A DNA stretch of 64,000 nucleotides from RUG12461 sp045661345. Lineage in GTDB: Bacteria; Bacillota; Clostridia; Lachnospirales; Lachnospiraceae. Each line of letters opens with the position of its first letter. The first letter of the stretch is position 1. This document shows positions 35,566 through 42,954 of the stretch, one piece after another. The notes below the pieces were generated by a model. That model had not been told where the DNA came from and searched no databases. It saw nothing but the letters and a program-made list of their open reading frames with translations. The translations under genes and the position numbers were made by a program. Where the stretch lies: positions 1 to 64,000 of the forward strand of contig JAZRFM010000014.1 of the NCBI GenBank assembly GCA_045661345.1, in the 5' to 3' direction.

Positions 35566-37479
35566 GTGGATTACGGGAAAATTAGGGAAGAATTAAAAGA
35601 ATATGTGGATAAGATCTCAGAGATTCGCGTCCTGTCCGCGGTTCGGATGGACAGGATGGCGGGAGCCGGTGCATATGCGATGAAGCTTCGCAGCGACTAT
35701 CAGGAGATCGGTGTGCTGGGGGAGCGGTGCCGTCAGATTCTGGAGGAGACGCTGTATCCGCTGATCCGTACGAAGGAGCACATGCCGGAGGAGGCCATGT
35801 TTGCTCTGCAGGAATTCTGTGATGAGCTGCTGGAACCGGCCTCCGGGGAGGAGCTGGATCTTTTTCTGCTTTTTGAGGTGTCCGAGCGCCTGCTGAAGGA
35901 ATTTGCATTCCGTGATCATTTTGACGGGTACGCAAAACAACTGAACATGCACATCAGCGTCTGTTATGCCAATGTCAACCGGACGGCGCGCATTACGGTG
36001 GACCGGAAGCTTTGTACCTTCTTCCGGGACAAGGGGCTGCTGGCGGCCATGATCGCCCGTGAGATCCTGTATGATAAGGAGCGTTTTTCTGCCCTGAGTG
36101 ACTCCGCGAAAACGTATATCCTGCGTGCCTGCCGTTTTTATTCCGCTCTGTATGACACTTTTTTTGCCGAGCCGGAAACGAATATCGCGAGGTTTGAGGC
36201 GCTGACCGATGCATATGAGATTTCGAAGGATCCCTTTTATCTGGCGCAGGTACCGGCGTACCCCTGGGAGCTGCACCGGTGCAGATGCTTAGAACACATG
36301 GGGCAGCTTACAGAGCGGGGAGACCGCTGGCAGTTTACAAAGGAGCAGTGCAGGGAGATCCGGGGCTATCTCAGGGAGCTTGAGACCCAGTGGGAGGCGG
36401 ATCCGGAAAGGGTCCGGGCCGTGATCCCGGAGGTACATTACCGGCTGATTCTGCTGCGGAATTCCTATTTTGCCGGTGAGATCGAAAAAAGCACCTATCA
36501 GGAGGGGCTGCTGAAGCTGTACGAACAATATGCGGATTACAGCTATGATATGTACGCCGTACAGCATAATCTGCTGATCCCGACGGAGTATCTCCTGACG
36601 CTGCAGGGAGAACATATATCCGTCCGGGAGGAGACGACGCTGCGGATCCTCTATGACCGGGTGATTGACTACATTCTGAAGTCCGTCAATATGGATGCCT
36701 TCAACTATCTGCAGGAATATCTGATGGGATTTCTGGAGAGCTTTCTTGAGATCCCCGGGGTGATGACGTTTGACGAGATGGGGCTGTACTGCCTTGCGGC
36801 CCTGCATCCTCCCACCTATGTCCATACCCTTCAGGTGGCGGAGATCAGCCGTTGTCTGATGGAGCATCTGGGCCGCCGCTTTCCGGGGGTGCTCCTGACG
36901 GAATACGGGTATGCCGATGCGGAGGCGGTCTTTTCCGATCTGCCCCGGCTGATCAGCGAGATCTACCGGGATGCCCTCTGTTTTGATTTCGGGAAGCTTA
37001 CCATGGTGGACAGTGTCTTTACCTACGGACGGGAGCTGCTGGAGCATGAACGAAGGATCATAGAATTACATCCCCAGATCGGCGCGGCCATGCTTTCACG
37101 CTACAGCTCGACCCGGAGCAGTGCGGCGCTGGCGGCGTGCCATCATGTCTGGTATGACGGGACTGCGGGGTATCCGAAAACAACGGAGAAGACGGATGCG
37201 GTCAAAAACGGGATCCTGGCCGCCGCGGACAGCATAGATGCCGCAACAGATTCCATCGGACGGAGCTATCAGAAGACCAAAACCCTTGCCGAAATCTGCG
37301 GAGAGATTTTGGAGGGGGCGGGGACACGGTATGCGCCGTTTTTGAAACCGCTGCTGGCGGAGAGAGCCGTACAGGAGGATCTTGCCTATCTTCTGGAGGA
37401 AGGCAGGCAGGAACAGTACAGGAAGGCTTATTATCTTCTGACGCGTGTGAGAAACCGGCTGCAGAGTGACGGCAGGTAA
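35566..37479 (+). CDS. Large HD-domain protein B, paralog with altered HD motif
   Basis: 637 residues, collinear with the upstream protein A: ISEIRVLSAVRM against MTEIRVLSSPEM, LAALHPPTYVHTLQVAE against LAAFHPPTYVHSRMVAY, and CHHVWYDGTAGYPK against GHHRWYDNSHGYPE. In the central motif, CHDFGKL of protein A is CFDFGKL here (about residues 471-477), so the metal-binding His of the HD pair is Phe. The other blocks (ELHPQIGAAML, ADSIDAATDSIGR) are kept. This suggests that the protein binds but does not cleave a nucleotide, or that it regulates or pairs with protein A. GTG start at 35566 with GGAG upstream; the 3-bp gap implies coupled translation. Probably a tandem duplication followed by divergence. 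Confidence 0.65.
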   Translation: MDYGKIREELKEYVDKISEIRVLSAVRMDRMAGAGAYAMKLRSDYQEIGVLGERCRQILEETLYPLIRTKEHMPEEAMFALQEFCDELLEPASGEELDLFLLFEVSERLLKEFAFRDHFDGYAKQLNMHISVCYANVNRTARITVDRKLCTFFRDKGLLAAMIAREILYDKERFSALSDSAKTYILRACRFYSALYDTFFAEPETNIARFEALTDAYEISKDPFYLAQVPAYPWELHRCRCLEHMGQLTERGDRWQFTKEQCREIRGYLRELETQWEADPERVRAVIPEVHYRLILLRNSYFAGEIEKSTYQEGLLKLYEQYADYSYDMYAVQHNLLIPTEYLLTLQGEHISVREETTLRILYDRVIDYILKSVNMDAFNYLQEYLMGFLESFLEIPGVMTFDEMGLYCLAALHPPTYVHTLQVAEISRCLMEHLGRRFPGVLLTEYGYADAEAVFSDLPRLISEIYRDALCFDFGKLTMVDSVFTYGRELLEHERRIIELHPQIGAAMLSRYSSTRSSAALAACHHVWYDGTAGYPKTTEKTDAVKNGILAAADSIDAATDSIGRSYQKTKTLAEICGEILEGAGTRYAPFLKPLLAERAVQEDLAYLLEEGRQEQYRKAYYLLTRVRNRLQSDGR

Positions 37480-37506
37480 AAAAGGCGTGTGTTTCGCCTG
37501 CAGGAC

Positions 37507-37515
37507 TGCTATAAT
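37507..37515 (+). promoter_or_regulatory. Possible extended -10 promoter
   Basis: TGCTATAAT just after the end of the HD pair, 35 bp before the next start codon. No convincing -35 is seen; an extended -10 may suffice. Confidence 0.35.
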
Positions 37516-37549
37516 AAATATATGTATATGACGAGAGGGGGCCGGCGGT

Positions 37550-38053
37550 TTGAAGATTTCCTTTGATCTGGATGATGTGCTTTTCGTTTCACCGAAAGAT
37601 TATGAAACGGAGCCTCCTTTGCGCTTTCCGCTGAACCGCATCTTCCCGGAACGGCTGCGGAAGGGGACGATAGATCTGATCCGCTCCCTGCAGGACGAGG
37701 GCTTTGAAGTCTGGGTGTATACCTCCTCCTTCCGTGCGGATGTGTATATCAAAACCATGTTCCGCCATTACGGCATCAGGTTTGACGGGATCATCAACGG
37801 TCAACGCCATAAAAAAGAGATACAGGCAGGCAGTCCCAAGCCGCTGCCCCAGAAGATGCCGCACCTGTATCACATCGCGCTTCATATCGATGATGATGAC
37901 GCGGTTCTTGCAAACGGCAAGCAGTACGGGTTTCGCACGTTTAAGGTTTTTGAGCCGGATGACCAGTGGGTGGAGAAAGTGCTGGCAGAGGCGAACCGGG
38001 TACGTTCGCTGGAAGAGCGGGCTGTAAACCGGAGAAAAGAGAAACAGACCTGA
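37550..38053 (+). CDS. HAD-like phosphohydrolase family protein
   Basis: 167 residues. N-terminal FDLDDVLFVSP (DxD motif I, residues 5-15), WVYTSSFRADVYIKTM (motif II Thr/Ser) and a late ALHIDDDDAVLANGK (motif IV acidic pair). The Lys of motif III is less clear; HKKE near 87 is a candidate. It lacks a cap domain and is short. Likely a small phosphatase of unknown substrate. TTG start at 37550, chosen because the frame opens there and AGAGGGGG lies nearby; no ATG is found before the DxD motif. Confidence 0.65.
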   Translation: MKISFDLDDVLFVSPKDYETEPPLRFPLNRIFPERLRKGTIDLIRSLQDEGFEVWVYTSSFRADVYIKTMFRHYGIRFDGIINGQRHKKEIQAGSPKPLPQKMPHLYHIALHIDDDDAVLANGKQYGFRTFKVFEPDDQWVEKVLAEANRVRSLEERAVNRRKEKQT

Positions 38054-38068
38054 CAAAAAGGAGAAAAA

Positions 38069-38404
38069 ATGGAGCAGAAAAAGCTTGACCGGAAAAAGGA
38101 GTCCATAGAGAGTTACTTTGTCAAATACGGCGCGGTTCCGGTGGAAACCAAAAATCAAGAAAAGCTCGGATTGCGCACCACCTTTGAACAGGGCGGGGTC
38201 TATTACCGTATGGATGAGTCGGAGATTGACGGCAGGATCTTTCTGGTTGTCAGCGCGGCGGACGACCCGAAGTTTGCCGACGTCGGCGTGATGGAAGAGG
38301 TAGCTGCTTTCCCCGCGGATCTCACGGAAGAGCAGCTGGAAAAAGAGGTTCGTTATATTCTTGAGGTCGAGCCTTACCCGGATGATTATCCGGATTATGA
38401 CTGA
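38069..38404 (+). CDS. Conserved hypothetical small protein
   Basis: 111 residues. The C-terminal two thirds are acidic (VGVMEEVAAFPADLTEEQLEKEVRYILEVEPYPDDYPDYD). No motif recognised and no membrane helix. AAAAAGGAG precedes the ATG at a good distance. It lies 15 bp after the HAD-like gene and 15 bp before ispF, so it travels in that operon. Confidence 0.6.
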   Translation: MEQKKLDRKKESIESYFVKYGAVPVETKNQEKLGLRTTFEQGGVYYRMDESEIDGRIFLVVSAADDPKFADVGVMEEVAAFPADLTEEQLEKEVRYILEVEPYPDDYPDYD

Positions 38405-38419
38405 AGGAGGGAAGACGCT

Positions 38420-38944
38420 ATGCGGGTCGGAATGGGATATGACGTGCATAAGCTGGTGGAGGGCAGAAAGCTGATCCTCGGCGGCGTGCAGATCCCTCAC
38501 AGCCTTGGCCTCCTCGGACATTCCGATGCGGATGTACTGACGCATGCGGTGATGGACGCGCTGCTTGGCGCCGCAGGCTTGCATGATATCGGCACGCATT
38601 TTCCGGACACGGATCCGGCGTACGCGGGAGCGGACAGCATCGTGCTGCTTCGCCGGGTGGGCGGTCTTTTGACAGAGCAGGGGTATACCGTCGGCAACAT
38701 CGATGCCACTGTGATCGCACAGCGTCCGAAGCTGCGCCCTTATATCGAGGAAATGGAGAAACGGATGGCAGATGCTCTGCAGATCGATGTTTCTCAGATC
38801 AATATCAAAGCCACGACGGAGGAAGGTCTTGGCTTTACAGGAAAGGAAGAAGGGATCTCTGCACAGGCGGTGGCACTCGTCGAAAACTTCTATGAAAGCA
38901 GCGCCCCGGTACCGGGCTGCGCGAACTGTCCCCGGAGATCATAA
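38420..38944 (+). CDS. ispF: 2-C-methyl-D-erythritol 2,4-cyclodiphosphate synthase
   Basis: 174 residues. Fifth step of the MEP pathway; acts after IspE (11766). Zinc ligands Asp8 and His10 are in MGYDVHKL, with a third His in LLGHSDADVLTHAVMDALLG. The LHDIGTHFPDTDP and KATTEEGLGFTGKEEGI blocks are complete. The extra C-terminal GCANCPRRS piece is unusual, with a Cys-x2-Cys. AAGGAGGG with a short spacer fixes the start. Position before cysE-cysS follows the Firmicutes block. Confidence 0.95.
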   Translation: MRVGMGYDVHKLVEGRKLILGGVQIPHSLGLLGHSDADVLTHAVMDALLGAAGLHDIGTHFPDTDPAYAGADSIVLLRRVGGLLTEQGYTVGNIDATVIAQRPKLRPYIEEMEKRMADALQIDVSQINIKATTEEGLGFTGKEEGISAQAVALVENFYESSAPVPGCANCPRRS

Positions 38945-38950
38945 CAGATC

Positions 38951-39655
38951 ATGGGATTGATACGGGAAATTCGGGAAGAATATGAGGTGATCAGAAAACG
39001 CGACCCGGCGATCCATTCGATCCGGGAGGTTTTTTTGTACCCGTCCTTTCGGGTGATGCGAGCCTATCGCAGGGCACACCGTGCCTATTTAAAAGGGCAT
39101 TACTTTCTTGCACGCTGGATTTCCCAGCGGGCAACACAGAAAACCAACATCGAGATCCATCCCGGCGCGACGATTGGAAAAGGGTTTTTCATTGACCACG
39201 GCACCGGCGTCATCATCGGAGAGACCTCCGTGATCGGCGACAATGTGACGCTCTATCAGGGTGTGACCCTGGGCGGAACGGGCAAGGAAACCGGGAAACG
39301 GCATCCGACGCTGGAGAACAATGTCATGATCAGCGCGGGCGCCAAGATCCTCGGATCCATTACCATCGGAGAAAACAGCAAGGTTGGCGCCGGTTCCGTC
39401 GTGATCAGGGATGTACCGCCCAACTGTACCGTGGTGGGCGTGCCCGGACGCGTGGTGCGGCGCAACAACCAGCGGATCTGCTGTGAAGACATGGATCAGG
39501 TGGATCTGCCGGATCCGGTATGGGAGGATATCTGCGTGCTGCAGCGTGAGCATTCGGCGCTCATTAACCGGGTACTGGATCTGGAGCGGCAGACGAAACA
39601 GCTGCAGGAAATGCTTGCAAAGAAAGAAGAGGAATCAGGACATGAAGATTTATAA
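38951..39655 (+). CDS. cysE: Serine O-acetyltransferase
   Basis: 234 residues. Acetylates serine with acetyl-CoA as the first step of cysteine synthesis. Left-handed beta-helix built of hexapeptide repeats (IEIHPGATIGKGFFIDHGTG, VIIGETSVIGDNVTLYQGV). The conserved Asp and His in FIDHGTGVIIGE and GKRHPTLE are in place. The C-terminal 50 residues form a short coiled tail (LINRVLDLERQTKQLQEML) beyond the usual catalytic end. Its 3' end overlaps cysS by 14 bp, so cysteine synthesis and charging are coupled. The ribosome site is weak (GGAG 13 bases upstream). Confidence 0.93.
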   Translation: MGLIREIREEYEVIRKRDPAIHSIREVFLYPSFRVMRAYRRAHRAYLKGHYFLARWISQRATQKTNIEIHPGATIGKGFFIDHGTGVIIGETSVIGDNVTLYQGVTLGGTGKETGKRHPTLENNVMISAGAKILGSITIGENSKVGAGSVVIRDVPPNCTVVGVPGRVVRRNNQRICCEDMDQVDLPDPVWEDICVLQREHSALINRVLDLERQTKQLQEMLAKKEEESGHEDL

Positions 39656-41048
39656 TACCTTATCCAGAAAAAAAGAAGAGTTCACCCCTCTTCGGGAAAA
39701 AAAGCTCTCCATGTATGTCTGCGGACCCACCGTCTATAATCTGATCCATATCGGCAATGCCAGACCCATGATCGTATTCGATACCTTCCGCCGGTATATG
39801 GAGTACAAAGGATACGAGGTCAACTACGTATCCAATTTTACGGATGTGGATGACAAAATCATCAAAAAGGCGAATGAGGAAGGCGTTTCCTCCTCCGAGA
39901 TCAGTGAACGCTATATCGCGGAATGCAAAAAGGACATGGAGTCCCTCAACGTGAAGCCGGCCACGACCCACCCGAAGGCGACAGAGGAGATCGACGGGAT
40001 GATCGACATGATTAAGACGCTGATCGAGAAGGGCTACGCCTATGTCGCGGAGGACGGCACGGTCTATTACAGAACCAGACAGTTCAAGGATTACGGGAAG
40101 CTCTCCCATAAGAATATCGACGACCTGGAGGGCGGGCACCGGGATATTAAGGTGACCGGGGAGCTGAAGGAGGATGCCCTTGATTTCGTCCTCTGGAAGC
40201 CGAAAAAAGAAGGGGAGCCCTACTGGGAATCACCCTGGGGACAGGGGCGGCCGGGCTGGCATATCGAGTGCTCCGTCATGAGCCGCAAGTATCTCGGCGA
40301 TACCATCGATATCCATGCCGGCGGGGAGGATCTGATTTTCCCCCATCATGAAAACGAGATCGCCCAGTCCGAGGCCGCGAACGGCGTGCCCTTTGCCCAT
40401 TACTGGATGCACAACGGATTTTTGAATATCGACCATCAGAAGATGAGCAAATCCGCCGGCAACTTTTTTACGGTGCGGGAGATTCTGGAGAAGTACGATC
40501 CCCAGGTGGTGCGGTTTTTCATGCTGTCCGCCCACTACAGGAGTCCCCTGAACTTTTCCGCGGAGCTGATGGATGCGGCTGCGGCGGGGCTGGAGCGCAT
40601 CGTGACGGCGGCGGATAATCTGACCTACCTGATCAAAAACGCAAAGAAAGAGGGTATGACCGACGGGGAAAGGGAGTGGCTTTCCGGGACCGCGGCTTTC
40701 GTGCAGCGGTTTGAGGATGCCATGGAGGACGACTGCAATACGGCGGATGCCGTTTCCGCGGTTTTCGAGCTCGTGCGCTATGTGAATCAGAATGCGTCCT
40801 CCGACTGTTCGCAGGAATTTCTGACCGCCCTCAAAGAGAAGCTGACGACGCTTTGCGGGGTGCTCGGCATCGTGACGGAGAGAGAAGAGATCCTGCTGGA
40901 CAGCGAGATCGAGCAACTCATAGAGGAACGGCAGAACGCGCGGAAGGAAAAGAATTTCGCGAAAGCCGATGAGATCAGAGACACGCTCCTTGCGAAGGGG
41001 ATCATTCTGGAAGACACCAGAGAGGGTGTGAAGTGGAAGAAAGCTTAA
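39642..41048 (+). CDS. cysS: Cysteine-tRNA ligase
   Basis: 468 residues. Charges tRNA-Cys. Class I signature is HIGN in LIHIGNARPM (HIGH-type), and KMSKS occurs in HQKMSKSAGNFF. Zinc ligands: Cys in VCGPTVYN, Cys in HIECSVMS, and His in IFPHHENE. NFTDVDDKIIKKANEEG is also diagnostic. The ATG at 39642 has GAGGAA upstream and lies inside the end of cysE. It is followed by mrnC with a 16-bp overlap. Confidence 0.97.
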   Translation: MKIYNTLSRKKEEFTPLREKKLSMYVCGPTVYNLIHIGNARPMIVFDTFRRYMEYKGYEVNYVSNFTDVDDKIIKKANEEGVSSSEISERYIAECKKDMESLNVKPATTHPKATEEIDGMIDMIKTLIEKGYAYVAEDGTVYYRTRQFKDYGKLSHKNIDDLEGGHRDIKVTGELKEDALDFVLWKPKKEGEPYWESPWGQGRPGWHIECSVMSRKYLGDTIDIHAGGEDLIFPHHENEIAQSEAANGVPFAHYWMHNGFLNIDHQKMSKSAGNFFTVREILEKYDPQVVRFFMLSAHYRSPLNFSAELMDAAAAGLERIVTAADNLTYLIKNAKKEGMTDGEREWLSGTAAFVQRFEDAMEDDCNTADAVSAVFELVRYVNQNASSDCSQEFLTALKEKLTTLCGVLGIVTEREEILLDSEIEQLIEERQNARKEKNFAKADEIRDTLLAKGIILEDTREGVKWKKA

Positions 41049-41488
41049 AGGGATTTGATTCCTACATCCGGGAGACCTTCGGGATCCGGGATGTGGATGT
41101 GCAGACATATTCGCCCCTGACGCTGGCCTTCATCGGAGACGGGATTTATGATCTTGTCATCCGTACCATCGTGGTCGGAAAGGGAAATACCAGACCGTCC
41201 CGTCTTCACCATGAGACCGCCTCCATGGTGAAAGCGTCCGCACAGGCCAGATATATGGATGTGATCGAGCCCATGCTGACGCCGGAGGAGGAGACGGTCT
41301 TCAGACGCGGACGCAATGCCAATTCTCCCACCATGGCAAAAAACGCGTCCATGGCGGACTATCGGAGAGCCACCGGCTTTGAAGCCCTGATGGGATATCT
41401 GTATCTGACGGATCGGATCGACCGGATGCTGGATCTGGTAAAGACCGCATTATCCAAACAACAAGCCGAACAGGAACCCAGGATATGA
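41033..41488 (+). CDS. mrnC: Mini-ribonuclease 3
   Basis: 151 residues. RNase III-like enzyme lacking the dsRNA-binding domain; in B. subtilis it trims 23S rRNA precursor ends. Motifs: YSPLTLAFIGDGIYDLVIR with the catalytic acidic residues, HHETASMVKASAQA, and RRGRNANSPTMAKNASMADYRRATGFEALMGYLYL. GTG start at 41033 with AGAGGG 6 bases upstream; it overlaps cysS by 16 bp and rlmB by 4 bp (ATGA). Conserved neighbour of cysS and rlmB in Firmicutes. Confidence 0.93.
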   Translation: MEESLKGFDSYIRETFGIRDVDVQTYSPLTLAFIGDGIYDLVIRTIVVGKGNTRPSRLHHETASMVKASAQARYMDVIEPMLTPEEETVFRRGRNANSPTMAKNASMADYRRATGFEALMGYLYLTDRIDRMLDLVKTALSKQQAEQEPRI

Positions 41489-42267
41489 AAAAGAAGGATC
41501 AACGGGAAACAACACAGCCCACCGAGGTCGACGGAAACCGGATCGAGGGAAGGAATCCCGTCCTTGAGGCATTTCGTGCCGGTAAGACCATCGACCGGCT
41601 TTTTTTGCAGGAACATCTTACTGACGGACCGATCCAGACCATCCTGCGGGAAGCAAAAAAGACAGATACGCTGGTGCAGTTTCTGCCGAAGGAGCGGTTG
41701 GATCAGATGTCGGAAAGCGGACATCATCAGGGCGTGATCGCCTCCGTCGCGGCCTATGCCTATGCACAGGTCAGTGACCTCCTTGCCGTTGCGGCGGAAA
41801 GGAACGAGCCGCCTTTTCTGATTCTGCTGGATGAGATCGAGGATCCCCACAATCTCGGCGCGATCATCAGAACCGCCAATCTCGCCGGCGCCCACGGGGT
41901 GATCATTCCAAGGCGCAGAGCCGCCACCCTTACGGCAACGGCCGCAAAAGCGTCCGCCGGGGCCATCTACCATACCCGGGTGGCGAAGGTCACCAATCTG
42001 ACGAACACCATCAGGGAGCTGAAGGAGCAGGGACTCTGGTTTGTCTGTGCGGATATGGGCGGAGAGTGCATGTACGATCTTACCCTCACCGGTCCCATCG
42101 GACTTGTGATCGGAAACGAAGGCTCCGGGGTGAGCCGGCTGGTGAAGGAGAATTGTGATTTCTGTGCGGCGATCCCCATGAAGGGGGAGATCGATTCCCT
42201 CAATGCATCTGTTTCCTGCGGGGTCCTCGCCTACGAGATTGTGCGGCAGCGAATGAGGAAAGACTGA
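41485..42267 (+). CDS. rlmB: 23S rRNA (guanosine-2'-O-)-methyltransferase RlmB
   Basis: 260 residues. SpoU/TrmH family knotted methyltransferase. N-terminal substrate-binding part has IEGRNPVLEAFRAGKTIDRLF; the SPOUT part has DEIEDPHNLGAIIRTANLAGAHGVI (motif 1), LVIGNEGSGVSRLV (motif 2) and SLNASVSCGVLAYEIVRQR (motif 3). It uses S-adenosylmethionine. The start overlaps mrnC; the next gene, sigH, follows after 45 bp. In B. subtilis yacP often lies between rlmB and sigH; here it is absent. Confidence 0.93.
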   Translation: MKKKDQRETTQPTEVDGNRIEGRNPVLEAFRAGKTIDRLFLQEHLTDGPIQTILREAKKTDTLVQFLPKERLDQMSESGHHQGVIASVAAYAYAQVSDLLAVAAERNEPPFLILLDEIEDPHNLGAIIRTANLAGAHGVIIPRRRAATLTATAAKASAGAIYHTRVAKVTNLTNTIRELKEQGLWFVCADMGGECMYDLTLTGPIGLVIGNEGSGVSRLVKENCDFCAAIPMKGEIDSLNASVSCGVLAYEIVRQRMRKD

Positions 42268-42312
42268 ACGCACCAAACAGACCCGGTGCGCTTCCATGAG
42301 CAGGAGAGCTGC

Positions 42313-42924
42313 ATGAAAGAAAACGAAATGAAAAATCCGGATACTCGAACGGATGAAGAGCTGGTGAGGTGTTCCCGGACAGGGGACACGGAGGCCACAG
42401 ACGTTCTGGTGGGAAAATACAAGAATCTGGTCCGTCGGAAAGCGAATGCCTTTTTTTTGATCGGCGGAGATACGGACGATTTGATCCAGGAGGGGATGAT
42501 CGGTCTTTTCAAAGCCGTGCGCGATTATGATGAGGCCCGTGAATCATCCTTTTTGAATTTTGCAACGCTCTGCATCGACCGGCAGCTGCGCACGGCGATT
42601 GAGCGGAACAACCGCAAAAAACACATGCCGCTCAACAATTATGTTTCCATCGACCATGAGGGAGATCAGGAGCCTCTGGAGGAAACCTTGTTGTCACTGC
42701 AGGCAGTCAGCCCGGAGGAGCTTGTGATCCGTGCGGAGGATCTGGAGGAGATCAGGCGCAGGGTGTCGGAAGAACTGTCTCCCATGGAAAAAGGGGTTTT
42801 ATCTCTCCATCTGTCGGGGCTCAGCTATGTGCAGATTGCGGAGAGAATGGGGAAAAATCAGAAGTCCGTGGACAACGCAATGCAGCGGATTCGGAAGAAA
42901 CTGGCAACGACAGCACGGTTGTGA
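42313..42924 (+). CDS. sigH: RNA polymerase sigma-H type factor
   Basis: 203 residues. Sigma-70 family member of the SigH/Spo0H group, the factor for transition state and early sporulation in Firmicutes. Region 2 is DELVRCSRTGDTEATDVLVGKYKN to FFLIGGDTDDLIQEGMIGLFKAVRDYD, followed by FLNFATLCIDRQLRTAIERNNRKKHMPLN. Region 4 is ELSPMEKGVLSLHLSGLSYVQIAERMGKNQKSVDNAMQRIRKKL. The RBS GGAGAG before the ATG at 42313 sets the start; a GTG at 42286 lacks one. Position after rlmB matches the Firmicutes order. Confidence 0.9.
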   Translation: MKENEMKNPDTRTDEELVRCSRTGDTEATDVLVGKYKNLVRRKANAFFLIGGDTDDLIQEGMIGLFKAVRDYDEARESSFLNFATLCIDRQLRTAIERNNRKKHMPLNNYVSIDHEGDQEPLEETLLSLQAVSPEELVIRAEDLEEIRRRVSEELSPMEKGVLSLHLSGLSYVQIAERMGKNQKSVDNAMQRIRKKLATTARL

Positions 42925-42947
42925 AAAGAAGCGGAACAAGGTATAAT
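42919..42947 (+). promoter_or_regulatory. Promoter of the GGDEF-EAL gene
   Basis: TTGTGA (42919-42924) and TATAAT (42942-42947), 17-bp spacer. Transcription should start at about 42954, at or one base before the ATG at 42955, so the mRNA would have essentially no leader. The -35 overlaps the sigH stop codon. Confidence 0.7.
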
Positions 42948-42954
42948 CAGTTCT

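Noticed and set aside
37550..38053. HAD-like gene as a nucleotidase of known specificity
   Set aside because: Motif III is not clear and there is no cap. Only the superfamily is supported.
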